64,000 bases of DNA. Source: Acidimicrobiia bacterium (lineage in GTDB: Bacteria; Actinomycetota; Acidimicrobiia; IMCC26256; JAOSJL01). Shown in pieces: positions 1-8,597 of the stretch; position 1 is the stretch's first letter, and each line of letters begins with the position of its first letter. Location: assembly GCA_027494115.1 (NCBI GenBank), contig JAOSJL010000001.1, positions 1,265,926-1,329,925 on the forward strand, read 5' to 3'. The translations under genes and the position numbers were made by a program. Below the pieces are notes generated by a model that was not told the DNA's origin, did no database searches, and saw only the letters and a list, made by a program, of their open reading frames with translations.

Positions 1-1
1 C

Positions 2-166
2 TGGACCGTGGCGCCTGCGGGTGCCGCCATCGTCGGGTTCGCGTTCTGGCTCATGGCACGACCTCGCCTCATGTCGTCACTCGACGAACACCAGCACCGC
101 CACGGATATCCACCTCCCTCGGAGGAGGCCATGGGGTACCCGTCGACGCCGGGGATCATCCGCTGA
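2..166 (+). CDS. C-terminal end of a membrane protein (partial)
   Basis: This is the last 54 codons of a gene that starts before the window; the stop TGA is at 164-166. It begins with a hydrophobic stretch (VAPAGAAIVGFAFWLMARP) that reads as a final transmembrane helix, followed by a polar tail rich in His, Pro and Ser. Its end overlaps the end of the convergent MATE gene by 11 bp. The family cannot be told from the tail alone. Confidence 0.5.
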   Translation, partial: WTVAPAGAAIVGFAFWLMARPRLMSSLDEHQHRHGYPPPSEEAMGYPSTPGIIR

Positions 167-1500
167 GCGGCTCCGGTTCCACCGGGACGCGGTCGTCGCC
201 CACCACCTGCCAGCGGTTTGTGACGAACCGTCCGAGCAGCGTCGTCGCCCTCACCGCGAGGAGCAGGATGATCGCCGCCCAGAGCCACCCGAGTGTTCTG
301 CCCCACTCGAGAGCAGCGAACGCAGCCGGTACGAAGGCGACGAAGCTCACGACCATGGCTGCGGCGAGGTAGCGCACGTCGCCGGCGCCTATCAGGACAC
401 CGTCCAGCACGAAGACGACGGCGTTGAGTGGTTGCATGGCAGCGACGAACCAGAGTGTGTGCTCGGCCAGAGAGCGGACGGCCGCATCGTCGGTGAACAG
501 AGCGCCGAGCAGCGGCCGAGCGACAACGACGAGCACGCTCACGCCGACACCGGTGACGAGACCCCATCCGAGCATGCGGTTCGCTGCCTCGCGGGCTTCG
601 TGGGGCCGCCCCTCACCCAGAGCACGTCCGGTCATGGCTTCGGCGGCGATGGCGACGGCGTCGAGGGCGAAAGCGAGGAAGAGCCAGATCTGCCAGGCGA
701 TCTGGTGGGCGGCCAACGACGTCGTTCCGAGCCTTCCGGCGATCGCCGTGGCCACCGCGAACGCGCCGACGAGGGCCGACGTACGAACCGTGAGGAAGCC
801 CCCGAACACGGCCACGTGCCGCAGTCCGGAACGGTGGGGCCGAAGCGACGCCTCCTCCGAGCGGGCGGTGCGCCACAACAGCACGAGGAAGGTGGCGGCC
901 GCCAGGTACTGGGCGACGATCGTAGCCAACGCGGAGGCGCCAACGCCGAAGCCCAGCCCGTAGATCAGGACGAGTTCGAGCGCGAGGTTGGTGACGTTCG
1001 ACACGAGAACGACCACCAGCGGCGTCACGGTGTCCTGGAGGCCGCGGCGGAGCCCGATCCCCGCGAGGATCGTCAGGAAGGCCGGGGCCCCCAGCAGGCT
1101 GATCCGCAGGTAGACAAGGGCGAACGACCGGACCTCCTCGTCGGGCGTGAAGATCCGCACGGCGTAGGGGGCCACGAGGAGCCCCACCGCTGCCACGGCC
1201 GCGCCGATCCCGAGCGCCAGCCAGTGCGCCTGGACGGCGTGTTCGACGGCGCCGCGCCGGTCGCCGGCGCCCAGGCGACGCGCGACGACCGCACCCGTTC
1301 CCGACGCCAGGAAGTTGAAGACCCAGAAGCTCGAGGTGAGAACGGTGCCCGCGACCGCCACCCCCGGCCAACTGGGCGCTGCCGAGGTGCCCGACGACCG
1401 CGGTGTCGGCCAGGACGTAGAGCGGCTCGGCCACCAGTGCCCCGAAGGCCGGCAGCGCCAGCCGCAGGATCTCTCGGTCGTAGGGGCTTCGCAGCTTCAA
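156..1500 (-). CDS. MATE family (DinF-like) multidrug/toxin efflux transporter, one frameshift
   Basis: A polytopic membrane protein of about 447 residues with the alternating hydrophobic segments of Na+- or H+-coupled MATE exporters of the DinF branch. The N-terminal segment (YDREILRLALPAFGALVAEP, then an ADTAVVGHLG motif) matches the first helix of the family. The frame changes inside the C5 run at 1361-1365: removing one base joins LGSAQLAG directly to VAVAGTVLTSSFWVFNFLA. This is probably a sequencing indel, not a dead gene. The start is a TTG at 1500 without a strong ribosome binding site. It faces the hypothetical gene at 1523 divergently. Confidence 0.85.
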
Positions 1501-1522
1501 GGGAGGTGATTGTCACACCGGG

Positions 1523-1909
1523 ATGGGAGCATCCGCGTATGGGAGCGGGCATCCAAGCAGGCAGGGAGAAACGGAGACACGAGACGATGGGGGCGGTGCG
1601 TTTCGCCCGGACCCGCGGTTGCTCGCCGATGCCGCACGGCGCGCCGGTCTGGTGGCGCCCGCGTTCCGCAGCCCGCCCCGGCGCCCCGGCTTCGAGCGCA
1701 CGATCCGTCGGGGCCCTCCTCCGGGTTCGGTCGGGCTCGTGAGCGTGGCGTTCCGCGGGCGGTGCTTCGATGATGTGGCCGCCGACATGGTCGACGGTGT
1801 GCTGGTGGCCAACGGGGTTCCCGAGCGCGACGCGCCAGGACTCCGGGCACGACTGCTGGCCGAGGTCGCAGAGAGCGTCTCGGCCTCCCACCGGAGCCGG
1901 GCCGCCTGA
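1523..1909 (+). CDS. Small hypothetical protein (about 128 aa)
   Basis: The reading frame has strong G/C third positions and a coherent protein, with a DDVAADMVDGVLVANGVPER segment followed by a helical C-terminus. No family is recognised. The start is uncertain. ATG 1523 follows a GGAGGTGA at 1502-1509 with long spacing. ATG 1587 would be the start if the G5 run right after it lacks one base, giving a protein beginning M-G-G-A-F-R-P-D. It lies just upstream of tRNA-Leu on the same strand. Confidence 0.5.
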   Translation: MGASAYGSGHPSRQGETETRDDGGGAFRPDPRLLADAARRAGLVAPAFRSPPRRPGFERTIRRGPPPGSVGLVSVAFRGRCFDDVAADMVDGVLVANGVPERDAPGLRARLLAEVAESVSASHRSRAA

Positions 1910-1928
1910 CCGGTAGCCTCCGCGTCTG

Positions 1929-2016
1929 GCCCGGGTGGCGGAACCGGTAGACGCAGGCGGCTTAAACCCGCCGATCCTCCTCGGAGGGTGTGGGGGTTCG
2001 ACTCCCTCCCCGGGCA
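1929..2016 (+). tRNA. tRNA-Leu (anticodon UAA)
   Basis: An 88-nt cloverleaf with acceptor arms GCCCGGG and CCCGGGC, a class II D arm (TGGCGGAACCGGTAGACGC) and the anticodon stem GGCGG/CCGCC around the loop CTTAAAC, so the anticodon is TAA. There is a long variable arm (GATCCTCCTCGGAGGGTGT region) and a T arm with GGTTCGACT. The long variable arm and the D arm are typical of leucine tRNA. The CCA end is not encoded. Confidence 0.95.
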
Positions 2017-2049
2017 CCGACCGGGAAGTTCCGCGTCTACTCTGCCTCG

Positions 2050-3099
2050 ATGTCGAGTGACACCGTGTTTCCGAACACCGTGTTCCCGAACACCGTGTTC
2101 CCGAACACCGTTGACCAGCTTCCTACGCCGAGCCTTCTGGTGGAGCAGTCGACGTTCGAGGCCAATGTCGCGGCCATGTCGTCGGCGCTTCCCGGTGATC
2201 GGCTGCGACCACACGTGAAGGCGTTCAAGTCGACCGCGTTGGCCGAACGGCTCGTCGAGGCCGGACACCTCAACTTCTGTGCCGCGACGATTCGCGAGAT
2301 GGAAGGCATGGCTGCAGCCGGGATGGGCACCGATCTGCTCCTGGCGAACCAGACACTCGATGCCGACCGCCTCGGACGGCTCGTCGACCAGGGTCACAGG
2401 ATCACTGTTGCGGTGGATTCTCCCGAAACCGTCGATGCGGCTCTGGCCGGTGGCGTGCGCGAAGTGCTGATCGACGTGGACGTCGGCATGCCGAGATGTG
2501 GCGTCGCGCCCGACGATGCCGGGGCGCTCGCCGATCTGGCCCGTCGCGGCGGTCTCGAGGTTCGCGGGGTCATGGGATACGAAGGGCACCTCATGATGGC
2601 CGAGCCCGATGAGAAGCCCGCACAGGTCGAAGCGTCCATGGCCGATCTGCTCCGGGCATCGGCGGCTGTCGGTGGAGATGTCGTCTCCGCTGGTGGCACC
2701 GGGACCTACGACGTCAACACGTGGGCCACCGAGATCCAGGCTGGATCGTTCTGCCTGCTCGACACCGACTACGCGAAGCTCGATTCGCCGTTCGACATCG
2801 CTCTCACCGTCCTCGCGACGATCATCTCCACCAACCGGAACGGATGGGCCGTCGCGGACGCCGGCCTCAAGGCGTTCGGCATGGACCACGGCGGCCCGAC
2901 CTGGCCCGACGGCGAGCTCTTCTACTGCGCCGACGAACACACGGTCCTCCTCGACCCGGAGAATCACCTCGCGGTGGGCGACCGGGTGCGGCTCGAGCCC
3001 GGCCACGTCGACCCGACCGTCGCCCGCCACGAGCGTTTCTGGGTGGTCGACGGCGAGGACGTCGTCGACCAGTGGGCCATCGATCTCCGGCACTGGTGA
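2050..3099 (+). CDS. D-threonine aldolase / D-serine dehydratase family PLP enzyme
   Basis: A 349-residue fold-type III PLP enzyme (alanine racemase-like N-terminal domain plus DSD1-type C-terminal domain). The PLP lysine sits in RPHVKAFKS near residue 57. The C-terminal metal site reads EPGHVDPTV, a His-x-Asp pair. From memory of the family, His-x-Asp marks D-threonine aldolases while D-serine dehydratases have His-x-Cys, so the aldolase reaction (D-threonine to glycine plus acetaldehyde) is favoured. The ATG at 2050 is the first plausible start. The N-terminus contains a perfect NTVFP triplication encoded by a 15-bp tandem repeat, which is not part of the fold. Confidence 0.8.
   Translation: MSSDTVFPNTVFPNTVFPNTVDQLPTPSLLVEQSTFEANVAAMSSALPGDRLRPHVKAFKSTALAERLVEAGHLNFCAATIREMEGMAAAGMGTDLLLANQTLDADRLGRLVDQGHRITVAVDSPETVDAALAGGVREVLIDVDVGMPRCGVAPDDAGALADLARRGGLEVRGVMGYEGHLMMAEPDEKPAQVEASMADLLRASAAVGGDVVSAGGTGTYDVNTWATEIQAGSFCLLDTDYAKLDSPFDIALTVLATIISTNRNGWAVADAGLKAFGMDHGGPTWPDGELFYCADEHTVLLDPENHLAVGDRVRLEPGHVDPTVARHERFWVVDGEDVVDQWAIDLRHW
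2061..2105 (+). repeat. 15-bp tandem repeat, three units, in the 5' end of the PLP enzyme gene
   Basis: Three units of CACCGTGTTYCCGAA are followed by a partial fourth. They encode repeated N-T-V-F-P before the conserved domain begins at DQLPTPSLLVEQ. Units two and three are identical, so the expansion looks recent. Confidence 0.85.
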
Positions 3100-3137
3100 G
3101 GCCGTGGAGACGGCGACCGGCCCCCTCTGAGCTGAGG

Positions 3138-4892
3138 TCAGATCCTCCGACGGTCGAGTCGCCGGAGGATCGCACCCGCCAGCACCAGGAGCAGGCCCGA
3201 CACCACGAGCATTGTGAGCCCACCCGAGCCGGTCATGGGCAGAGTGCCGGCCCGGTCGGCCACGGGGGTCGGCCCGGGCGCGGGAGGTGTGGGCGGCGTC
3301 GGTGGTGCGGGCGGCGGCTCGGCGACCACGACCTGGGCCCCCACGCGGATGGGGAAGTCAGGGCCGAAGATGTCGTTGTCCCACTCGACTTCGGCTTCGT
3401 TCGTGATGACCGTGCCCGGGGGCGCGTTGTTCGCCACGAAACCGTTGACGACGAACACGGCGTCGCCGAGCGGCATCAACGCCGTCGTGCACTCGACCAG
3501 CGTGCAGGTCCAGACGGCCACGCCGCTGTCGAACATCATGTGGGCGCCCCGTACGAACTCACCGGGCATGTCGCTGACCCGCACGTTGAGTGCTGCGACA
3601 GGTCCCTCGTTCGTGACGATGATCGTCCAGCGAAGCGGGTCGCCCGGCCGGGGCCGAGCGCCGTCGACGATCTTGATGATGCTGAGCGTCGTGTCGGTGG
3701 GCTGTCGGATCGTCACCTCGGCTGTGTCGGAGGCCGAGCCCGAGTTCCACGTGCCGGTTGCCGTGTTCACGACCTCGCCGTCGGAACTCGGCGTCACGTC
3801 GAACGAGAGGGTGAAGGTCGTGGCGTTGCCCGGCGAGTAGTTGCCCATGAGGGTGCACGTGAGCGCCACGCAGTTCCACGTGCCGGACCCCGAGGTGTAG
3901 GTCAGTGCGCCGTTGACGAACTCGGCGGGTGGCGTGTCGGTCATCGACACGGTCGTGACCGCAGGCCCCTGTCCGGGGTAGCTCAGAGTGATCGTGCACG
4001 AACTCGACGTACCCGCGGTGACCGTGCCGGAGCAGGTCTTGGTGACATCGAGTTCGACGTCGAGATCGACGACGATCGTGTCCATCGCGCGCACGAAGAA
4101 GATCTCCTCGGGGAACCGGTAGAAGATCACCTTCTCGCTGACCGTTCCCGACACGACGCCGGGATCCGTGCGGTAGGTGAAGCGGAAGCGCTGGTCGGTT
4201 CCAGCGTGGTGATGGTCGAAGCGCGCGCACACATCGCGCGTGAAACCGAGAACGTCCAGATAGATATGGGCCCATCCGGGTGACAGGCACTCGACACTGA
4301 CGAGGGACATGTTCGTCGGCGACTGTTCGGGCTGCACCACGCACTGGAACAGGAACAGGTGGCACACGACGTTCGAATCGAGCGTTGCCTCGATCACGAT
4401 CGTCCAGTGATCGGTGTCGAAGGTCCGCGACACGAGCTCCTGATTGATCGTGGACCGACAGGAACCGCAATCCGGAGCAGTCGCCGTCGTCGCGACGTCG
4501 CCCTCGAGCTCTGACTCCGGCTGTGCGTCGAGTGTGAGCGGCGCTGTTGTGGCAGTGTCGTCGCTGCGCTCGAGCCCGTCGTCGGTCTCCGCGTCGGTCT
4601 CCGTGTCGGTCTCCGCCCCGTCGTCTGTTGTCTCCTCGACCACGGGTGCGGGGTCGGTCACATCGGCGTCGAGCGGTTGTGCGTAGCCACCGGTGTCCGC
4701 CGCGTCATCGACGATCTGCGTGTCGAGCGTGATCGGGGCGGTAGCGTCGTCGCCGGCGTCGATCTCGTCGGCGGAAGCCGTCCCCGAGGTCATGGCGAGG
4801 AACAGCGCGGCTCCGATGACTGCCAGGAATGCGCCCAGAACCAGACGACCGACGGGTACGCCCTCAGCTATGGGCGGTGCAGGGGAATCCAT
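3138..4892 (-). CDS. LPXTG-anchored cell-surface protein with DUF11-like repeats
   Basis: A 584-residue secreted protein. The N-terminus has a hydrophobic signal or anchor (LVLGAFLAVIGAALFLAM, ending near TASA). Next come an acidic Thr/Asp-rich stretch, a Cys-containing middle region and two DUF11/COG1361-type beta domains, one starting at LDVTKTCSGT and one at LSIIKIVDGARPRPGD. A Pro-rich spacer follows. The C-terminus is a classical sorting signal: LPMTG, a hydrophobic helix and an RRLDRRR tail. Sortase attachment to the wall is expected from that signal, but no sortase gene is in the window. Ligand and role are unknown. Confidence 0.8.
   Translation of the reverse strand: MDSPAPPIAEGVPVGRLVLGAFLAVIGAALFLAMTSGTASADEIDAGDDATAPITLDTQIVDDAADTGGYAQPLDADVTDPAPVVEETTDDGAETDTETDAETDDGLERSDDTATTAPLTLDAQPESELEGDVATTATAPDCGSCRSTINQELVSRTFDTDHWTIVIEATLDSNVVCHLFLFQCVVQPEQSPTNMSLVSVECLSPGWAHIYLDVLGFTRDVCARFDHHHAGTDQRFRFTYRTDPGVVSGTVSEKVIFYRFPEEIFFVRAMDTIVVDLDVELDVTKTCSGTVTAGTSSSCTITLSYPGQGPAVTTVSMTDTPPAEFVNGALTYTSGSGTWNCVALTCTLMGNYSPGNATTFTLSFDVTPSSDGEVVNTATGTWNSGSASDTAEVTIRQPTDTTLSIIKIVDGARPRPGDPLRWTIIVTNEGPVAALNVRVSDMPGEFVRGAHMMFDSGVAVWTCTLVECTTALMPLGDAVFVVNGFVANNAPPGTVITNEAEVEWDNDIFGPDFPIRVGAQVVVAEPPPAPPTPPTPPAPGPTPVADRAGTLPMTGSGGLTMLVVSGLLLVLAGAILRRLDRRRI
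3141..3171. terminator. Possible bidirectional terminator hairpin
   Basis: A perfect 9-bp inverted repeat, GATCCTCCG at 3141-3149 and CGGAGGATC at 3163-3171, with a 13-nt loop, lies between two convergent genes. It sits inside the last codons of the surface protein gene. There is no U-tract, so the role is tentative. Confidence 0.35.
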
Positions 4893-4953
4893 GGCCGGAG
4901 AATAGCGACGCCCGCCGCCGGGGTGGTCGATCCCCGCCTCGGCGTGTGTGCTG

Positions 4954-6504
4954 TCAGTCGATGGTGGGAACCGGTTGGGGCGGGGGCGCGCCGACGTACT
5001 CCGCGCTGGGTCGGATCAGGCGGTTGTCGGCTGCCTGCTCGAGGATGTGCGACGTCCATCCGATGACCCGGCTGGACGCAAAGGTCGGGGTGAACATCTC
5101 GCGGGGAACTCCGCAGGCGTCCATGACGATCCCGGCGTAGAACTCCACGTTCGTGTACAGCTTCCGTCCCGGCTTGAGCTCGGCGAGGACGCGCACCGCC
5201 GTTGTTTCGATCTCCTTGGCGAGCTCGACGTTGCCGTCACCGAGGCGTTCTGCGACACCCCGCAACATGATCGAACGCGGATCGTCGGTCTTGTAGACAC
5301 GGTGCCCGAAGCCCATGAGTCGGTCGCCCCGTTCCACCGATGCGCGGATCCAGGGTTCGGCGTTCTCGGCCGTGCCGACGGCGTCGAGCATGTCGAGCGC
5401 GCGGCTGGGTGCACCGCCGTGCAGCGGTCCGGAGAGCGCGCCGATGCCACCGGTGACGGCGGCCGCGAGGTCGGCCCCCGTCGAGGTGATCACTCGAGCC
5501 GTGAACGTCGACGCGTTGAAGCCGTGGTCGATCGTGGAGATGAGATACTGCTCGACGGCACGGGCGTGTTCGGGTGTCGGAATCTCGCCCTGCATCATGT
5601 AGAGGTAGTTCGCCGCGTAGGGCAGCTCCGGGTGCGGAGCGATCGGCTCGAGGCCCTGGTTGAGTCGGTAGAGCGTCGTGAGAAACGTCGGCACGACGGC
5701 GCACACCTGCATGGCGTTGTGCCGGAGCTCATCGACGTCGATGTCGAGCGACGGTCGAAAATCGAGGGCGCTCCCGAGCAGCGACACCGCGCTACGAAGC
5801 CCGTTGAGCGGAACGAACGGGTCGCCGAGTTTCGCCACGTTGGCCATGAGCGGCTGCACGAGTTCGGGAATCTCGCGGAACGGGCGGACCTCCTCCGTGA
5901 AGCGCTCGCGCTCGGCGATCGTCGGGAGGTCGCCGTAGAACATGAGGTGCCAGACATCCTCCAGGGTCCGCTTCTCGGCCAGCTCCACGGCGTTGTACTG
6001 GCGGTAGTGGTAGAAGCCCTCCTGGCCGCGGACGTGACCGATGTGCGTCTCCGCGACGACCACACCTTCGAGCCCGAGCGGTACTTCGCCGGCGAGACGA
6101 CCGGCGGGCTGGATCTGGGCGATCTTCATCAGGTCGCGCATTGACACGATGCCGACCAGGGCGCCATCGTCGACGACGGGGATGTGGCGGTATCCCTTCT
6201 CCGACAGTGACTGGAAGGCGTTGGAGACCGCGCGGTCGGGCGCCACGGTGTAGGGATCGGCGGTCATCCACTCGGAGACCTTCGTCGCGGACGGATCAGC
6301 ACCCGACGCGGCGAAGCGGACGAGATCGCGTTCAGTGAGAATACCGACGGGTCGATCGCCGTCGACCACGACGACGGATCCGACGCGACGTTCGCCCATA
6401 CGGCCCGACGCTTCGGCGATCGTCTCGGCCGTGGTGGCCGTGACGGCGGGACTGCTCATGATGTCGGCGACCGTACGGGCCGTTGCGCCGGTGGTGTGCG
6501 CCAT
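4954..6504 (-). CDS. Citrate synthase with N-terminal tandem CBS domains
   Basis: A 516-residue fusion. Residues about 10-125 form a CBS pair (MSSPAVTATTAETIAEA, then HIPVVDDGALVGIVSMRDLM). The rest is a complete citrate synthase with the catalytic His segments DHGFNASTFTARV, SGPLHGGAPSRAL and GFGHRVYKTDDPR. It would condense oxaloacetate with acetyl-CoA (or a 2-methylcitrate variant) in the cytosol. CBS domains commonly bind adenine nucleotides, so allosteric control by energy charge is an inference. The ATG at 6504 is preceded on its strand by GAGGAGAAC, a good ribosome binding site. Confidence 0.9.
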   Translation of the reverse strand: MAHTTGATARTVADIMSSPAVTATTAETIAEASGRMGERRVGSVVVVDGDRPVGILTERDLVRFAASGADPSATKVSEWMTADPYTVAPDRAVSNAFQSLSEKGYRHIPVVDDGALVGIVSMRDLMKIAQIQPAGRLAGEVPLGLEGVVVAETHIGHVRGQEGFYHYRQYNAVELAEKRTLEDVWHLMFYGDLPTIAERERFTEEVRPFREIPELVQPLMANVAKLGDPFVPLNGLRSAVSLLGSALDFRPSLDIDVDELRHNAMQVCAVVPTFLTTLYRLNQGLEPIAPHPELPYAANYLYMMQGEIPTPEHARAVEQYLISTIDHGFNASTFTARVITSTGADLAAAVTGGIGALSGPLHGGAPSRALDMLDAVGTAENAEPWIRASVERGDRLMGFGHRVYKTDDPRSIMLRGVAERLGDGNVELAKEIETTAVRVLAELKPGRKLYTNVEFYAGIVMDACGVPREMFTPTFASSRVIGWTSHILEQAADNRLIRPSAEYVGAPPPQPVPTID

Positions 6505-6550
6505 CAGGTGTTCTCCTCGATTCGTTCAGCCCGAGGGGTGAGTCTAGGGG

Positions 6551-7315
6551 TCATGCGGGTGTTCCGTGTCGTCCAGCGCCGTCGTTGAATCGACCGACGC
6601 CTTCGCGGATTTCGTTCCCCGAGAGAACGGTGTGACCCAGCGCGAACTCGTGGTCGAGTGCGGCTTCGGGAGTGAGACCCCACTGGGCGTGTACGGACGC
6701 TCGGTCGGAGCGCAGGCACTGTTGGGGGAGCGCCGCCAGGTCGTGGGCGAGGCGCACGGCGGCGTCGAGCGCGCCACCCGGATCGGTGAGGCGGTTGACG
6801 AGACCCATGGCCACGGCTTCGTCGCCGCCGACACCCCGGCCGGTGAGCACCATGTCGAGAGCGTGGCCCTGCCCGACGATGCGGGGGAGGCGAACCGTGC
6901 CGCCGTCGATGAGGGGCACACCCCACCTCCGGCAGTAGACGCCGAACACGGCGTCGCGCGCCGCCACGCGCAGGTCGCACCACAGCGCCAGTTCGAGGCC
7001 ACCGGCCACGGCGTGGCCCTCCACCGCGGCGATCGCCGGCTTCGAGAGCATCATGCGGCTCGGTCCCATCGGACCGTCACCGTCGCGGGTGACGCGATTG
7101 GCATCGGGCCCGCGCATCGCCACGAGATCGGCGCCGGCACAGAACGTGCCTCCGGCTCCGGTGAGAACGGCGACCGATGCCGAGTCGTCGGTGTCGAAGT
7201 CGCGGAAGGCGTCGGCCAGCGCCGCGGCTGTGGGACCGTTGACGGCGTTGCGGACCTGGGGTCGGTCGATCGTGACAATGGTCACGGGGCCGTCGTGGTC
7301 CACGCGGGCGGTCAT
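6551..7315 (-). CDS. Enoyl-CoA hydratase/isomerase (crotonase) family protein
   Basis: A 254-residue crotonase. The oxyanion-hole segments are visible: TFCAGADLVAMRG and AAVEGHAVAGGLELALWCDLRVA. The segment VFGVYCRRWGVPLIDGGTVRLPR has Tyr-Cys-Arg-Arg where many hydratases have a catalytic Glu, so it may be an isomerase or hydrolase rather than a hydratase. The start ATG (7313-7315) overlaps the stop of the upstream histidine phosphatase by 4 bp (ATGA), pointing to translational coupling in a four-gene minus-strand cluster from 10189 down to 6551. Confidence 0.85.
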   Translation of the reverse strand: MTARVDHDGPVTIVTIDRPQVRNAVNGPTAAALADAFRDFDTDDSASVAVLTGAGGTFCAGADLVAMRGPDANRVTRDGDGPMGPSRMMLSKPAIAAVEGHAVAGGLELALWCDLRVAARDAVFGVYCRRWGVPLIDGGTVRLPRIVGQGHALDMVLTGRGVGGDEAVAMGLVNRLTDPGGALDAAVRLAHDLAALPQQCLRSDRASVHAQWGLTPEAALDHEFALGHTVLSGNEIREGVGRFNDGAGRHGTPA

Positions 7316-7905
7316 GAACGTGGCAGTTCGTTGAGGCTGACCAGCATCCGTATCCCGTCGTGCAACGCGGCGACGCGGTGGATCGAGCCGTACTCGGGAT
7401 AGAACCAGAGTGGACGATCGAGCTGGATGACGTGGGCGAGGTAGGCGTTGATGACGCCTCCGTGGCAGAAGGCGACGACGCGCTGTCCCTCGTGGCGTTC
7501 GATGATCCCCTCGACCGTCGCGAGGACCCGATCGGCGAACTCCGCGGGATTCTCTCCTCCGTAGTCCTCCCAGCGACCCTCCACGAGGGCCGTGATCTGT
7601 TCGTGGTCCTCCGTGACCATCTGTTCGAGCGGGATGTAGTGCGGGGCGTTCCGGTCGTACTCGGCGAGATCGTCGTGGATCTCCACCCCGAGTCCGAGGG
7701 CGTCGGCGAGTGGGATCGCCGTTTCGCGCGCTCGGAGGAGGGGGCTCGACACGATGTGGTCGATGGTTTCGCCGCGCAGCCATTCCGCGGTGTTCTTCGC
7801 CTCGAGGTGGCCTTGTGCGGTGAGCCCGGGATCCGCCGGCTCTGCATCGGGGTGTTCGGCATCCACGCGTTCGGGCTGCCCGTGGCGCACGAGGAGGAGG
7901 TCCAT
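7312..7905 (-). CDS. Histidine phosphatase (phosphoglycerate mutase-like) family protein
   Basis: A 197-residue member of the histidine phosphatase superfamily. The phosphohistidine motif is at the N-terminus (LLLVRHGQPE) and the second catalytic His is in VVAFCHGGVINAYL. The substrate is not evident; small family members hydrolyse sugar phosphates, nucleotides or CoA-related phosphates. It lies between the HAD hydrolase and the crotonase gene with a 4-bp overlap to the latter. Confidence 0.85.
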   Translation of the reverse strand: MDLLLVRHGQPERVDAEHPDAEPADPGLTAQGHLEAKNTAEWLRGETIDHIVSSPLLRARETAIPLADALGLGVEIHDDLAEYDRNAPHYIPLEQMVTEDHEQITALVEGRWEDYGGENPAEFADRVLATVEGIIERHEGQRVVAFCHGGVINAYLAHVIQLDRPLWFYPEYGSIHRVAALHDGIRMLVSLNELPRS

Positions 7906-7944
7906 CGCCGCAGAATCTACTGCCCGATCCGTGGGGTGGACTCC

Positions 7945-8597
7945 TCAGCGCAGAGGGAATCCGAGCACGCCGGAGAGTTCGGTGAGTGCGGCGTCGGGGT
8001 CGGTGACCTTGATGGTGTGCATCCCGAGAGCACGCGCCGGTTTGAGGTTGGCCCCGATGTCGTCCAGGAACACCGCCTCGGGAGGGCTGACACCGAGCTC
8101 TGTACAGGTGAGTTCGTAGATGGCGAGGTCGGGCTTTCGGAGTCCGACGACCGCCGACTCGATCACGACGTCGAAGGTGTCGGCCAGCGCATCGAGCGCC
8201 ACGGCGGTCGGGTCTGTCGGGTCCGCGCCCGATACCGGGGGACCTGCCCAGTTGTTCGTGAGAGCGGCCGTGGAGAGCCCCGCAGAGCGGATGAGAGCGA
8301 TGGCCTTCAGGTAGGCCGGGCGCGGTACGACACCGGTCATCAGGCTGTCCATGAGGTCGGACACCACGACGGTGCCTCCGGCCTCGGAGCATTCGTCGGC
8401 GAACGCCGAACAGAACACCTCGAAGTCGATCTCGCCGCGCTCGTGGCGTGACCAGGCCCCGTCGTCACCGCCGTTGACGACGACTCCGCTGATGAAACGG
8501 TCGGGAAGCCCATGCGCCCGCTCGTAGGCGGCGAACGCCTCGAACGGCGACGGCAGCACGACACCCCCAGATCGAAGATGACGGCTTGAAGGGTCAC
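7945..8597 (-). CDS. HAD-superfamily hydrolase (ACAD10 / epoxide-hydrolase N-domain type), one frameshift
   Basis: A HAD phosphatase of about 217 residues. Motif I is split by an indel in the C5 run 8564-8568: restoring one base turns AVIFDLGV into AVIFDLGGVVLPSPF. That form has the family's second-Asp replacement typical of sEH-N/ACAD10-like proteins. Motif II is AALTNNW, motif III is LRKPDLAIY and motif IV is AVFLDDIGANLKPARALG. The ATG at 8597 overlaps the stop of the upstream FAD oxidase by 4 bp. Natural substrates of this branch are poorly known. Confidence 0.8.

Noticed and set aside
21-1742. A 573-codon plus-strand frame over the MATE gene
   Set aside because: Its composition is low-complexity, rich in Arg, Glu, His and Gly, as expected for an antisense shadow. 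The minus strand has a clear transporter.
2721-4283. A 520-codon plus-strand frame across the end of the PLP enzyme gene and the surface protein gene
   Set aside because: It is Arg-rich with no motifs and overlaps two well-supported genes in other frames.
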